DNA of 64,000 nucleotides, taken from positions 62,001 to 126,000 of the forward strand of contig NC_011726.1 of NCBI RefSeq assembly GCF_000021805.1. Reading direction: 5' to 3'. The notes under the pieces were generated by a model. The model did no database searches, was not told the DNA's origin, and was given only the letters and a program-made list of their open reading frames with translations. Of the stretch, positions 1-9,504 are shown in pieces. The position numbers and the translations under genes are program-made. The stretch comes from Rippkaea orientalis PCC 8801. Lineage in GTDB: Bacteria > Cyanobacteriota > Cyanobacteriia > Cyanobacteriales > Microcystaceae. Position 1 is the first letter of the stretch. Every line of letters begins with the position of its first letter.

Positions 1-753
1 GTTTAAGTTACAGTAGGGACGACTGTAGCTTAAAGGCGGTTCTAGGGCGTGTTTTTCTAAAAATTCACGATCGCTCATAATGCGATCAGTCTCCCCATCA
101 TAAACAATCTCTCCTTGACTTAAAATAATAGTGCGATCGCATAATTCCCAAGCTAAGTCGAGATCATGGGTAGCGATGAGTTGGGTTAGAGACAGAGTAT
201 CCAGTAATTTAATTAAACCACGACGGGATCTCGGATCAAGTTGGGCTGAGGGCTCATCTAAAACTAACACTTGGGGTTGCATAGCTAAAACCCCTGCGAT
301 CGCCACTCGTTTCTTTTCCCCTCCTGATAAATTGTCAGGATTTCTTGATCCGTAGGTTTTAGGGTCAATATTCACCGCTTCCATTGCTTCTAATACTCTT
401 AACTCTAGTTCTTTGCCTTTCACTCCTCGATTCATCGGACCAAAAGCCACATCTTCCCATACACTAGGCATAAATAGTTGATTATCGGGATTTTGAAAGA
501 CTAACCCGACAAAATTGCGGATAGCGGTTAAATTTTCTGGGTTAACTAGCCACTGTCCTATCTTAATTTGCCCTGACTGGGGCAAAAAAATTCCGTTAAG
601 ATGAAGTTGTAAGGTGGATTTTCCTGAACCATTAGACCCAATTAATGCGACTCTTTGGTTGGCTTCAATTAATAGATTAATTCCTTTAAGAGAAGGGGTT
701 CCATCGGGATAGGTATGGCTAAGATTTTCAATTAAAATTGGGTTATGGTGCAT
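1..753 (-). CDS. CbiO/EcfA-like ABC transporter ATPase (C-terminus cut by window edge)
   Basis: Reading from ATG at 753 toward position 1 the frame stays open for 251 codons and runs off the window, so the C-terminus is missing. Residues 39-47 give the Walker A GSNGSGKST, 87-94 the Q-loop QNPDNQLF typical of energy-coupling-factor (CbiO/EcfA) ATPases, 142-146 the signature LSGGE, 162-169 Walker B VLVLDEPS, and ATHDLD is the H-switch. The family powers uptake of metals (Co, Ni) or vitamins; substrate here is unknown. It lies 42 bp behind an ABC-2 type permease on the same strand, but that permease belongs to a different transporter class, so partnership is doubtful. No dedicated S or T component is visible in the window. 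Confidence 0.9.
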   Translation of the reverse strand, partial: MHHNPILIENLSHTYPDGTPSLKGINLLIEANQRVALIGSNGSGKSTLQLHLNGIFLPQSGQIKIGQWLVNPENLTAIRNFVGLVFQNPDNQLFMPSVWEDVAFGPMNRGVKGKELELRVLEAMEAVNIDPKTYGSRNPDNLSGGEKKRVAIAGVLAMQPQVLVLDEPSAQLDPRSRRGLIKLLDTLSLTQLIATHDLDLAWELCDRTIILSQGEIVYDGETDRIMSDREFLEKHALEPPLSYSRPYCNLN

Positions 754-795
754 ATTAAACAAAGAAACATATTTTTAGTTAAATCATCATCTGAA

Positions 796-1584
796 TTAAC
801 TGGACGCACTCGTATAAAAGCGTAGGGCAAATTGCCAAAAATAATGAGAGACTATTAATAGACAAAAACAAATCATTGCTGCTCCTAAAATCCACACAAC
901 TTGACTTTTGCCTAATAATGATTCTGCGGGAATAGTGGTCAAAAAAGCAACAGGAATCACAAAGGTAAAGAAAAATCGATAAACGGGTGGGTAGGCCACA
1001 ATGGGATATCGTCCTGCTTCTAAAAGTCCCCGAAGAACTTCAGTGACATTATAGATTTTAACAAACCAAATACTGGTAGCACCTAGTATAAACCAAAGAC
1101 TATATAAAATTATCATACCAAAGCTTAGAGTTAACAGACTTAATAAATACTTATCTAAAGATAAATTTAATTGAAAACCAGAATAGAAAATAATAACTAA
1201 TCCAAAAATTAAATCGGGAAATCCCCAAGGAGATAGGCTTCTACAAGATAGCCAAAATTGACTACTAATCGGTTTTAATAAAACAAAATCTAGAGTTCCT
1301 TGTTCAACTTGTTCGACAATTCGATTAAGATTAGGGACTAAAAACGTCGATGAAAATCCTTGCAATAAGGTAAACATTCCTACAACTATCATCGCTTCTT
1401 GCCAACTCCATCCATCAAAAGTATAACCAGTTCGGTAAAATAAAGATAGGCTAAATAAACTGCCAGCTAAATTCGCTAAACTGCTCAACAGGGCAATCAC
1501 AAAGTTTAAGCGATATTCTAATTCTGCCGCGATCGCCGTTGTCCAAAATAATTGTAATACTTGAAAATATCTCTTGTCGATCAT
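796..1584 (-). CDS. ABC-2 family permease (DUF990-like)
   Basis: Integral membrane protein with about six hydrophobic segments. The internal segment VPNLNRIVEQVEQGTLDFVL, with its conserved 'G(T)LDFVLLKP' turn, is characteristic of the ABC-2/DUF990 permease family, which works with a separate ATPase in export. I place the start at the ATG at 1584 (262 aa). A longer frame begins at 1596, but the 1584 ATG overlaps the upstream stop as TAATG, the usual sign of translational coupling. It is therefore probably co-expressed with the secreted protein just upstream. Substrate unknown. No DUF990-type ATPase partner is visible within the window. Confidence 0.8.
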   Translation of the reverse strand: MIDKRYFQVLQLFWTTAIAAELEYRLNFVIALLSSLANLAGSLFSLSLFYRTGYTFDGWSWQEAMIVVGMFTLLQGFSSTFLVPNLNRIVEQVEQGTLDFVLLKPISSQFWLSCRSLSPWGFPDLIFGLVIIFYSGFQLNLSLDKYLLSLLTLSFGMIILYSLWFILGATSIWFVKIYNVTEVLRGLLEAGRYPIVAYPPVYRFFFTFVIPVAFLTTIPAESLLGKSQVVWILGAAMICFCLLIVSHYFWQFALRFYTSASS

Positions 1585-2348
1585 TAGGGCATCCATTCCA
1601 ACATAATACTAACTTGACTATCTTTTTTGACCCGGGAATTTTGTTTTTCTATCTCCGTTGATAAGCGAATTTGTTTGGTAAGAGCATAACCAAAAGAAAC
1701 ATTAGTAATACCCACTTCATCTTGATTTCCTGGCGAGATAAACCGTTGAGAAAATGAGATATCAGAAGCCCCTGTACGAGATAAAGGAAGGATAACTTTT
1801 CCTCCTATATTAATGCCATCTTCAGAATAATTATTAGTACTAATAGCACGATATCCCAAGCTAGGAGCAACATTAATATAACTTCCCAAAGGTAATAAAT
1901 AATATTGAAGATCCACTCCCCCCGCATCTCGATCACCAAAAGAAGTTTGATAATCTCCACTAATGGTTAAACCGGTTTTACCAATAAAAATATCTTTGAC
2001 CCCAATATTGAGTCCACCATCATGTTTAGTAGACGGAAATTCTGTATATCCTATTCTAATAACAGTCCGAAAACTAGGATCATTATGAATATCGTCTAAA
2101 ACATCAGGAATTTCTTTTAACCATCTCTGTAAAACGGGACTCTCTTGAATCATTTCTGGTGGTAAATCTAGAGAATTTTGCGGTAAATTATTGGTATTTT
2201 TAGGAGGATTATCTTCAGGAGAAAAAGGTTCCCCAAAAGCTATTTTAGGAGTTAATAAAATGAGTAAAATATTTGAAATTATCAAACAAAAAAACGTATC
2301 TTTTAAGGTGTATTTTTGAGGAAGCATGATTTTAATATTAACTATCAT
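1584..2348 (-). CDS. Secreted beta-rich protein, conserved hypothetical
   Basis: 254 aa (or 247 aa from the second Met at 2327, which begins MLPQKYTLK). A hydrophobic stretch near residues 18-38 ending in AFGEPFS looks like a signal peptide. The mature part starts with a Pro/Asn-rich linker, then alternates short beta-strand-like segments ('IGYTEFPSTKHDGGLNIGVK', 'LTISGDYQTSFGDRDAGGVD', 'VAPSLGYRAIS') and ends in MLEWMP, compatible with a small outer-membrane or periplasmic barrel. I do not recognise a named family. Its stop overlaps the start of the ABC-2 permease (TAATG), so the two are probably functionally linked, perhaps as envelope components. Confidence 0.65.
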   Translation of the reverse strand: MIVNIKIMLPQKYTLKDTFFCLIISNILLILLTPKIAFGEPFSPEDNPPKNTNNLPQNSLDLPPEMIQESPVLQRWLKEIPDVLDDIHNDPSFRTVIRIGYTEFPSTKHDGGLNIGVKDIFIGKTGLTISGDYQTSFGDRDAGGVDLQYYLLPLGSYINVAPSLGYRAISTNNYSEDGINIGGKVILPLSRTGASDISFSQRFISPGNQDEVGITNVSFGYALTKQIRLSTEIEKQNSRVKKDSQVSIMLEWMP

Positions 2349-2476
2349 GACTTTAATATTATACTATTTTTTTGAAGTTAGGGGAACCCTCCTCGATAAA
2401 GTTAAGGATTTTATTAAAAAAAAGCTACTTTGCTCTGATGTTTTGCTAAACTAATACTCAAGTCACTGATTAACCT

Positions 2477-2875
2477 ATGAAACCCATATTTAAAAATACA
2501 GAAGATTGGCAAAAAGCAGAAATTCTCATGCAACCTGCTTTGATTCGCGTTTTAGATAATCTGCGTAAACAGTTAGAACAATCTGAGTGGACAGCAACTT
2601 ATCAAGAGGTTGAAACTCCTTATCCGGGTCATCAATTATCTTTGACTTATCAAGAAAAGATCGTTATAATTAATATTTGGGAATTGTGCTTTCAAGTCTG
2701 TTTTTTAAACTATCAACTTTCTTTTAATCATGGGGATAATGCCTGTCAACATGAGCAAAGTGTTGAGATTGATTCTAGTTTAATTGATAACACAGGAGAG
2801 CTTAATTGGCAACAATTAGACATCAAGTCAAAAGAAGTTATCCAAGAAATGTTAATCAGTTTATCCAGTCATTAA
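2477..2875 (+). CDS. Conserved hypothetical protein (132 aa)
   Basis: Soluble, acidic 132-aa protein starting at ATG 2477, divergent from the secreted protein at 2348. No transmembrane segment, signal peptide or recognisable catalytic motif is seen; it has an amphipathic helical N-terminus (KAEILMQPALIRVLDNLRKQ) and a beta-rich middle. It is followed after 22 bp by ygfZ on the same strand, so the two are likely co-transcribed. Codon use is like its neighbours. Function unknown; I would call it a cyanobacterial conserved hypothetical by its look only. Confidence 0.6.
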   Translation: MKPIFKNTEDWQKAEILMQPALIRVLDNLRKQLEQSEWTATYQEVETPYPGHQLSLTYQEKIVIINIWELCFQVCFLNYQLSFNHGDNACQHEQSVEIDSSLIDNTGELNWQQLDIKSKEVIQEMLISLSSH

Positions 2876-2897
2876 TTTATCAGTTTTATCATCAAAT

Positions 2898-3968
2898 ATG
2901 CTAGAAGACTTAAGAGAAATTCAAAAACAATCTGGAGTAATTTTAACAGAAAATCAGCTTATGATAGAAAGTTTTCATAATGATAGCCAAGGGTTCAAAC
3001 TCGCTTATAATGGTGCAGTTATTTGTGATCGCACTCATTGGGGACTCCTACAATTAACGGGGGAAGATCGTCTACGCTTTCTCCATAACCAAACAACGAA
3101 TAACATTAACGCTCTCAAACCCGGACAAGGATGTTATACCGTATTTGTTAATTCAACAGGACGCACACTCGATCTAGCAACGGCCTATGTTACAGACGAA
3201 GCTATCTTACTTTTAGTTTCCCCTAACCGTCGTCAATTCTTATTAGAATGGATGGATCGTTATATTTTTCCCATGGATAAGGTACAAATTAGCGATATTT
3301 CTCAACAAAATGCTATTTTTACCCTGATGGGTTCTGAGACAAATAAACTGTTAACTCAAGGGGGAATGAATATTAGTAATTTAGTGGAACTTCCTCCAGA
3401 AAATCATACCTTAGTAACTATAAAAAATGAGTTTATTACAGTGGCTAATGGCAGTGGTTTAGCCATTCCTGGTTATACCTTAATTGTTCCTATTAATCAG
3501 GCTAAAATAGTCTGGGAAGAGTTAATTAAGTTAGGAATAACTCCTATCGGCGATCGCGTTTGGGAACAGTTACGAATTAAACAGGGGAGGCCTTTTCCAG
3601 ACAAAGAACTCACAGAAGATTATATTGCCTTAGAAGCGGGATTATGGCAAGCAATTTCCTTTGATAAAGGCTGTTATATTGGACAAGAAACTATTGCCCG
3701 TTTGAATACCTATAAAGGTGTTAAACAGAGACTTTGGGGAGTTAAATTAACCCAATTAGTTGACCCTGGAACACCCGTTATACTCGATGGTAATAAAATC
3801 GGAATTTTAACCAGTTGTATCGAAATCGAGCAAGAATTTTGGGGATTAGCCTATGTTAAAACAAAAGCTGGAGGTGCAGGATTAACCGTTATAATAGGAG
3901 AAGCAACAGGAGAATTAATAGCTGTGCCATTTGTCACTCATGAATATTATCAACCTAGTGGTGTTTGA
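2898..3968 (+). CDS. ygfZ: Folate-binding YgfZ/GcvT-like protein
   Basis: 356 aa. The family hallmark K-G-C-Y-x-G-Q-E is present as KGCYIGQE near residues 253-260, and the N-terminal GcvT-like fold is indicated by 'LQLTGEDRLRFLHNQTTNNI'. YgfZ/IBA57 proteins bind tetrahydrofolate and assist assembly or repair of some Fe-S enzymes; they are not aminomethyltransferases. In a window rich in Fe-S enzymes (hox, hemN) such a factor is fitting but the link is only inferred. A hairpin that could end transcription lies at 4034-4053. Confidence 0.88.
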   Translation: MLEDLREIQKQSGVILTENQLMIESFHNDSQGFKLAYNGAVICDRTHWGLLQLTGEDRLRFLHNQTTNNINALKPGQGCYTVFVNSTGRTLDLATAYVTDEAILLLVSPNRRQFLLEWMDRYIFPMDKVQISDISQQNAIFTLMGSETNKLLTQGGMNISNLVELPPENHTLVTIKNEFITVANGSGLAIPGYTLIVPINQAKIVWEELIKLGITPIGDRVWEQLRIKQGRPFPDKELTEDYIALEAGLWQAISFDKGCYIGQETIARLNTYKGVKQRLWGVKLTQLVDPGTPVILDGNKIGILTSCIEIEQEFWGLAYVKTKAGGAGLTVIIGEATGELIAVPFVTHEYYQPSGV

Positions 3969-4033
3969 ATGAAGTCAGAAGTCAGTAAAGGCTTAATAAT
4001 ATTAAGTTCGTACATAAGTTAAATTTATGGCTT

Positions 4034-4053
4034 GGAATTTCTCCTGAAATTCC
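4034..4053. terminator. Perfect hairpin between convergent genes
   Basis: Arms GGAATTTC and GAAATTCC (8 bp, perfect) around a TCCT loop, lying between ygfZ (+) and the short gene at 4119 (-). No strong T-run follows on either strand, so this is a candidate bidirectional terminator rather than a textbook one. Confidence 0.45.
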
Positions 4054-4118
4054 GTTAAATTCTGACAGTTTTCCGAATCTTTATACTAACTGATAGAGAG
4101 TCACTAAATTATCAACAA

Positions 4119-4448
4119 TCACTCTAAAATATTACTGCGAATACCCTCTACTAAAATCCCTAAAATTTTAGCAATATCATTTAAGTAATATTCCGTTAAA
4201 TCAAGTTCAACCTTATCATTTTGCAATGTTAAAAATCGCCAGTTATTCCCTGAAGTTACTACCCCAAAGACTTTATTAATTGATTGTCCTTCCTGTTGAT
4301 TAAAAATTTGAGCAGCCACCATTTCAGCTAAACATTGACCCAACCCTGAAATTAAATCTTCTTTTTTCGCTTCTACTATTGGCTGTTCACGGGATTTTAA
4401 CCCAAAAGTCGTTAAAACACTAGACAACGTAAAATCACTATAAGACAT
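4119..4448 (-). pseudogene. Internally deleted PD-(D/E)XK-like cyanobacterial protein
   Basis: 109 aa, frame intact from ATG 4448. The first ~22 residues (MSYSDFTLSSVLTTFGLKSR) match the start, and the rest (VEAKKEDLISGLGQC... onward) the C-terminal half, of a widespread cyanobacterial protein family of roughly 200 aa that carries a 'GECDFIL ... VEAKK' restriction-endonuclease-like core. Here the ~100-residue middle, including the expected Asp of the catalytic D-ExK set, is missing, yet the reading frame is kept. Either it is a deletion remnant or a stable short form. The family comparison is from memory; the sequence itself only shows a short frame with the VEAKK motif. Confidence 0.6.
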
Positions 4449-4583
4449 TGAATTTCTGGTTATTGAACCATTAAATATTAGCGTATGAACTGATTTAAGA
4501 AGTCAGAAGTCAAAAGCTTTCTCACCTCGGTGAAAACTTCGGAGGAAAGAGTATTTTTCTGTTCCCTGTTCCCTTGCCAAACT

Positions 4584-4605
4584 TACCATGGCGTTAATCA
4601 TGGTA
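4584..4605. promoter_or_regulatory. Inverted repeat upstream of ycf39
   Basis: TACCATG and CATGGTA arms around an 8-bp spacer, about 90 bp upstream of the ycf39 start. The symmetry fits a dimeric regulator site, but no known consensus is matched. Just upstream (about 4561-4578) two TGTTCCC-type heptamers form a short tandem repeat. Confidence 0.3.
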
Positions 4606-4693
4606 CATTAAACCTACAAAAACACCCCCCAAATTGTGTAACTTTCTGTTAATATCTTAGAGAAACATTAAGAAACGTTACAAAATCCTATAA

Positions 4694-5665
4694 ATGAAAT
4701 TATTAATCGTTGGTGCAACAGGCACTTTAGGGCGACAAATAGCTCGTCACGCCCTGGATCAAGGACATGAAGTACGCTGTTTAGTCAGAAATTCCAGAAA
4801 AGCAGCTTTTTTAAAAGAATGGGGTGCAGAATTAATTGTCGGTGATCTCTGCCAAGCAGAAACCCTACCACCCGCCTTAGAAGGAACAGACGCTATCATT
4901 GACGCAGCATCAGCTAGAGCAACTGATTCCATCAAGCAGGTAGATTGGGAAGGGAAAGTGAACTTAATTCAAGCTGCTCAAACTGCCAAAATTAACCGTT
5001 ATCTTTTCTTTTCCATTCTTAACGCCGAAAAACACCCCGACGTTCCCTTAATGGAAATTAAACGGTGTACAGAGCTTTTTCTAGCTCAATCTGGACTGAA
5101 TTATACCATTTTCCGTCTCTGTGGCTTTATGCAGGGGCTAATTGGGCAATATGCTGTCCCTATCTTAGATAATCAAGCCGTTTGGATCACTGGACAGAGT
5201 GGTCCAGTTGCCTATATGGACACCCAAGATGTCGCTAAATTCGCGCTTCGTGCTTTAGAAGTCGCCGAAACTCAACAAAAAACCCTTCCTCTAGTTGGAC
5301 CAACAGCCTGGACAGCCGAAGGGATTATCGAATTGTGCGAAAAATTGTCCGGAAAAACCGCGAAAATTGCCAGAGTTCCCCTCGGACTGCTGCGTTTTAT
5401 GAGAGGCTTTACCCGCTTCTTCCAATGGACTTATAATATTTCTGATCGCTTGGCTTTTGCTGAAGTCTTAGCCACTGGTCAGCCTCTAGATGCGTCGATG
5501 GACGAAGTTTACCAAATCCTTGGCCTTGATCTAGAGCAGACAACTACTTTAGAATCCTATCTACAAGACTATTTTAGTCGAATTCTTAAAAAGCTCAAAG
5601 AACTCGATTACGAAAAAAATAAAGCCAAGAAGAAAAAGAAGACCCCATTCAAATCTTCTGTGTAA
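4694..5665 (+). CDS. ycf39: Ycf39/HCF244-type NmrA-like SDR protein
   Basis: 323 aa atypical short-chain dehydrogenase with N-terminal dinucleotide-binding GATGTLGRQ (residues 7-15) and no classical YxxxK catalytic pair. The sequence follows the Ycf39 pattern throughout (IVGDLCQAETLPPAL, FRLCGFMQGLIGQYA). In cyanobacteria Ycf39 forms a complex with Hlips and chlorophyll synthase and helps deliver chlorophyll to newly made D1 during photosystem II assembly at the thylakoid. The C-terminus is a Lys-rich tail (KKKKK). nadK follows 27 bp downstream on the same strand. Confidence 0.88.
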   Translation: MKLLIVGATGTLGRQIARHALDQGHEVRCLVRNSRKAAFLKEWGAELIVGDLCQAETLPPALEGTDAIIDAASARATDSIKQVDWEGKVNLIQAAQTAKINRYLFFSILNAEKHPDVPLMEIKRCTELFLAQSGLNYTIFRLCGFMQGLIGQYAVPILDNQAVWITGQSGPVAYMDTQDVAKFALRALEVAETQQKTLPLVGPTAWTAEGIIELCEKLSGKTAKIARVPLGLLRFMRGFTRFFQWTYNISDRLAFAEVLATGQPLDASMDEVYQILGLDLEQTTTLESYLQDYFSRILKKLKELDYEKNKAKKKKKTPFKSSV

Positions 5666-5692
5666 ACTAACCCTGATACAGGATAGCCCATT

Positions 5693-6610
5693 GTGCCAAA
5701 AGTAGGCATCATTTTTAACGATCTCAAACCCGTCGCTTGTAAAGTGGCTTCCGAGTTGCATGACAAGCTGACTAGCCGTGGTTTTCAGGTGATCTTAGAA
5801 ACTGGCCGAGGAGGACTCCTTGGCTACTCCCAACCTGACAAACCTGTGTGTCATACCCTGATTGAACAGCTTGTCCCCCCTCAGTTTGATGAAACGATGG
5901 CTTTTGGCATTGTTTTAGGAGGGGATGGAACCGTTTTATCTGCTTTTCGACAACTTGCTCCCTGTGGGATTCCCTTGCTTACAGTTAATACGGGTCACAT
6001 GGGCTTCCTGACAGAAGTTTACCTCAATCAGTTAAATTTGGCTTTAGACGCGGTTCTCGAAGATAATTATCATGTTGAGGAACGCACCATGCTGTCGGTG
6101 CAATTATTCCGCGAGGATAGCTTATTGTGGGAAGCCCTTTCCCTCAATGAAATGGTTATCCATCGGGAACCCCTAACAAGTATGTGCCATTTTGAGGTCA
6201 AAATCGGCCAACACGCCCCTGTGGATATTGCGGCCGATGGGGTAATTATTTCTACGCCAACGGGGTCTACTGCCTATTCTTTGAGTGCCGGAGGCCCTGT
6301 GGTGACTCCTGACGTTCCGGTGTTCCAATTAGCCCCTATTTGCCCCCATTCCTTAGCCTCCCGTTCTTTGGTATTTTCGGATAAGGAAGCGGTGAGTGTT
6401 TTTCCGGCGACTCCTAATCGTTTAATTTTGGTGGTTGATGGCAATGGAGGGTGTTATGTGTTGCCAGATGATCGCATTTACGTCACAAAATCTCGTTATG
6501 TTGCCCGTTTTATTCGCTTAGAATCGGCTGAATTTTTCCGTATTCTACGAGAAAAATTAGGTTGGGGTCTACCTCATATTGCTAAGCCAACTTCGGTGGA
6601 ACTTCCCTAG
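5693..6610 (+). CDS. nadK: NAD kinase
   Basis: 305 aa beginning with GTG at 5693; no upstream in-frame ATG improves it. The family signature GGDGT is at residues 76-80, followed by NTGHMGFL and the '[17 protein letters not shown]' active-site segment. The enzyme phosphorylates NAD to NADP, the acceptor needed for photosynthetic electron flow. Cyanobacteria commonly carry two NAD kinases; which of the two this is cannot be told here. Placed directly behind ycf39, probably one transcript. Confidence 0.93.
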   Translation: MPKVGIIFNDLKPVACKVASELHDKLTSRGFQVILETGRGGLLGYSQPDKPVCHTLIEQLVPPQFDETMAFGIVLGGDGTVLSAFRQLAPCGIPLLTVNTGHMGFLTEVYLNQLNLALDAVLEDNYHVEERTMLSVQLFREDSLLWEALSLNEMVIHREPLTSMCHFEVKIGQHAPVDIAADGVIISTPTGSTAYSLSAGGPVVTPDVPVFQLAPICPHSLASRSLVFSDKEAVSVFPATPNRLILVVDGNGGCYVLPDDRIYVTKSRYVARFIRLESAEFFRILREKLGWGLPHIAKPTSVELP

Positions 6611-6643
6611 AAATAGGTGAGGGGGTGAGGAAAATAGTTTAAG

Positions 6644-6671
6644 TACGGGTCAACCGCCGTTGACCCCTACA
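6644..6671. repeat. 28-bp palindrome with CCCCTAC end, copy 1
   Basis: Arms GTACGGGTCAAC and GTTGACCCCTAC around CGCC, with one mismatch in 12 bp. The same palindrome, perfect, occurs at 38073-38100. It lies between convergent nadK (+) and bioF (-), where it could also act as a transcription end. Looks like a non-autonomous dispersed repeat. Confidence 0.7.
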
Positions 6672-6686
6672 TGACAATATGTCGTA

Positions 6687-7832
6687 TTATATTAACTGAT
6701 TTAAAGTCGTTACTAACTGTTGAAGCTGGGTTTCTTCATGGGTTGCCATCACTGAAAATCGAAGGCGACTGGTGGGAACAGTGGGGGGACGAATCGCCGG
6801 AACAAAAATTCCCTTTTCTTTCAATTGACTCGCTAAAGTTAAAGCTTTTTCAACCGTTTCTATACCTAAACAAAGAATCGGAGAGTCTGAGGTAAATAAG
6901 TTAAAATCACACAATTTTTCTTTGAGATAGTTAACATTATCCCATAATTTTTTGCGGCGTTGGGGTTCATTTTGCATAATTTTAATGGCTTCTAAGGCGG
7001 CGGAGGTATCGGCGGGAGAAAGTCCTGTGGTATAAATCCAAGTAGGAGCACGGTTGCGTAAAAAGTCAATTAACATCCTTGAACCCGCCACATAACCGCC
7101 TAAACTACCCAATGCTTTACTGAGAGTTCCTGTCATAATTAATGGCTGATTACTACAGCCAAAATGTTCAACTAATCCGGCTCCTGTTTCACCTATTACT
7201 CCTGTTGCATGGGCTTCATCAACTAATAACATACAATCAAAATCTGCTGCTAATGATAATAATTTTTGCAAGGGACAAGCATTACCATCCATACTAAAAA
7301 TACTATCAGTTATAATCAAACAACGACGGTATTGATGGCGATGTTGCTGTAGTTTTTCTTGCAAATCTTCGCTATTACAATGGTCGTATTCTAAGACGGT
7401 TGCGCTACTCAATTTAGAGCCATTCTTGAGACTAGAATGATTATATTGATCGCCTAAAATTAAGTCTCTAGTTCCTACAATAGCCGTAATAGTTCCTAAA
7501 TTGGCTAAATAGCCTGAACTGAAAACTAAGGCCTCTTCTGTTTGTTTTAGGGAAGCGATCGCAGTTTCTAATTCTTGATGCAATTCTCGATGTCCACTTA
7601 ATAGACGAGAACCCGTACTTCCTGTTCCAAATTGTTGAGTTGCTTCAACTGCAGCCTTAATTAGTCTGGGATCTCCTGCTAGTCCTAAATAATCATTACT
7701 AGCAAAATTAATGAAGGTATTTCCGTCTATTTCAATCGTTGAACCAGGAAGACTGGTAATGGCTGTAACGGAACGATACCAATTCGCTTGGTGGATCGTT
7801 TTTAGGGCTTTTTCTAACCATTGATAACTCAT
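6687..7832 (-). CDS. bioF: 8-amino-7-oxononanoate synthase
   Basis: 381 aa PLP enzyme of the alpha-oxoamine synthase family. Seen: [11 protein letters not shown] near the N-terminus, DEAHATG (205-211), and [17 protein letters not shown] with the PLP-binding Lys239. It condenses pimeloyl-thioester with alanine in biotin synthesis. Length matches bacterial BioF (about 385 aa) rather than the slightly longer Kbl (KBL is about 398 aa), and the sequence lacks the Kbl N-terminal extension. pepP lies just upstream on the same strand (28 bp), with no other biotin gene nearby. Confidence 0.88.
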   Translation of the reverse strand: MSYQWLEKALKTIHQANWYRSVTAITSLPGSTIEIDGNTFINFASNDYLGLAGDPRLIKAAVEATQQFGTGSTGSRLLSGHRELHQELETAIASLKQTEEALVFSSGYLANLGTITAIVGTRDLILGDQYNHSSLKNGSKLSSATVLEYDHCNSEDLQEKLQQHRHQYRRCLIITDSIFSMDGNACPLQKLLSLAADFDCMLLVDEAHATGVIGETGAGLVEHFGCSNQPLIMTGTLSKALGSLGGYVAGSRMLIDFLRNRAPTWIYTTGLSPADTSAALEAIKIMQNEPQRRKKLWDNVNYLKEKLCDFNLFTSDSPILCLGIETVEKALTLASQLKEKGIFVPAIRPPTVPTSRLRFSVMATHEETQLQQLVTTLNQLI

Positions 7833-7860
7833 AATTTCACTAATCTGTTTTCAACGCATC

Positions 7861-9216
7861 CTAGGATTGACAGAGGGTTTCAATTGCGTCTGGAGAGGTG
7901 GGTAAATCAGCCGTTAAGACCTCTATTCCAGTATCTGTAACTAATACATCATCCTCGATACGAATGCCTCTTACATCAGAAAATTGAGCCAATTTATCCC
8001 AGTTGATTATCCCTTGATATTTATGACAAAAGTCGGGATTATTTAAGATAGCTGGTACTTGATAAAATCCCGGTTCAATTGTTACTATCATGCCTGATTT
8101 TAAAGGACGATCTAATCTTAAATAGCCTAACCCAAAGCGATCGCTTCTTGTTCTCCCCGCTTCATACCCCGCTAAGTCGCCCAAATCTTCCATATCATGG
8201 ACATCTAACCCCAATAAATGCCCGATCCCATGGGGAAAAAAGAGAGCGTGGGCATCTTTTTCCACTAAATCGAGTGGATTTCCCTGTAAAATACCTAAAT
8301 TGACCAATCCTTCAGCTATCGTTAAGCAAGCTAACAGATGGATATCCCGATATTCTACCCCTGGTTTCATCGCTTCAATACAGCGATCATGAGCAGAGAG
8401 CACAATATCGTAAATATCCCGTTGAGTTGGCGAAAATTGACCAGTTATCGGCCAAGTTCGGGTAATATCCGAAGCCCACCCGAGGGGTGTTTCTGCCCCA
8501 ACATCGGCTAATAATAAGTCTCCAGGGTTAAGATTGTGGGTATAGTCTTGATTGTGCAGGATTTCGCCATGTACCGTGACGATGCTATTGTAGGCGCAGG
8601 TCATGTTCTGGGCGATAATAACCCCCTCCATTGCTCCCCTGATTTCTGCCTCTGTTTGGGCTGTTTTTGTGGCTCTCATGCCCATTTTATGCGCTTCTAT
8701 GGCAACCTTAATCGCTTTTCTGATTTCTGTTAAGGCTAATTCATCGTGGGTTAAACGGAGGGTAATAATGGCATTAATTAACTGTAAATCAATTGTTTCT
8801 GGGGTATTATTAGGGTAAAGAGGGCGATTTAATCGATTAAGCTGCTGTTGATAGGTAGTTGGGTCTTGGACTGCAATCGTAGCAGCATGGGCGGTATAAT
8901 TAGTTAATTCTGCTAAAGGATAGGCATAATCTGCCCCAATTTGCTTAGCGATGCTCTCCCGTGTTGGGGTTTCTCCGTGCCATAGGGTATCATCTGGGGA
9001 AGGATCATCGATAAATAGGGTTAATGTGCCGTTTTCTAGTAAAATCGCTGCATTTTCTAAAGCTAATCCAGTAAAATAAAGAAAATGACTACTCGCACGA
9101 AAAGGATAAAGATTCGCTTTGAAATTCCGTGAGATCGCTTTTCCCGACCATAAAATTATGGGAGTATTGATTAATTCTGTTAATTTTTGCCGTCTTTGTT
9201 GAAGAATATCAATCAA
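7861..9216 (-). CDS. pepP: Xaa-Pro aminopeptidase (M24B, aminopeptidase P)
   Basis: 451 aa. The five metal-ligand positions of the pita-bread fold are seen in order: LLADVGAE (Asp), DITRTWP (Asp), HGIGHLLGLDVHD (His), TIEPGFY (Glu) and GIRIEDD (Glu). It removes an N-terminal residue preceding proline. The start is a TTG at 9216: no in-frame ATG exists before the upstream stop, and an AGGAG ribosome-binding sequence sits at 9227-9231 with 10-nt spacing. bioF follows in the same direction. Confidence 0.9.
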   Translation of the reverse strand: MIDILQQRRQKLTELINTPIILWSGKAISRNFKANLYPFRASSHFLYFTGLALENAAILLENGTLTLFIDDPSPDDTLWHGETPTRESIAKQIGADYAYPLAELTNYTAHAATIAVQDPTTYQQQLNRLNRPLYPNNTPETIDLQLINAIITLRLTHDELALTEIRKAIKVAIEAHKMGMRATKTAQTEAEIRGAMEGVIIAQNMTCAYNSIVTVHGEILHNQDYTHNLNPGDLLLADVGAETPLGWASDITRTWPITGQFSPTQRDIYDIVLSAHDRCIEAMKPGVEYRDIHLLACLTIAEGLVNLGILQGNPLDLVEKDAHALFFPHGIGHLLGLDVHDMEDLGDLAGYEAGRTRSDRFGLGYLRLDRPLKSGMIVTIEPGFYQVPAILNNPDFCHKYQGIINWDKLAQFSDVRGIRIEDDVLVTDTGIEVLTADLPTSPDAIETLCQS

Positions 9217-9504
9217 CTGTTTATGACTCCTGTTTAATCGCGATAATTCCCTGTAAAATAAAGTAATTATTTATAGTATAGAACAGAATTATATTGAATC
9301 GGTTTTTAATAATAAGAATAAACCTATATCTCTGTTGCCTTTTGTCCGTCCCTACCAGTCCCAGATGATAATTGAATTTAGTATTAGAGATAGAAGAAGT
9401 CGTGTCGGTTTCTTAGATTAATAAATTTTTCTTAAAATTCCAGCAAGCACCCTAATTAAATGGTATAAATAGGGACAAAACAGCTTGATTGTGCTTAACT
9501 AGCC

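Noticed and set aside
131-355. 74-codon + strand frame opposite the CbiO-like gene
   Set aside because: Antisense to a strongly supported ABC ATPase with all motifs.
4600-4625. NtcA-like GTA-N8-TAC near ycf39
   Set aside because: Spacing is off by one and no -10 at the right distance.
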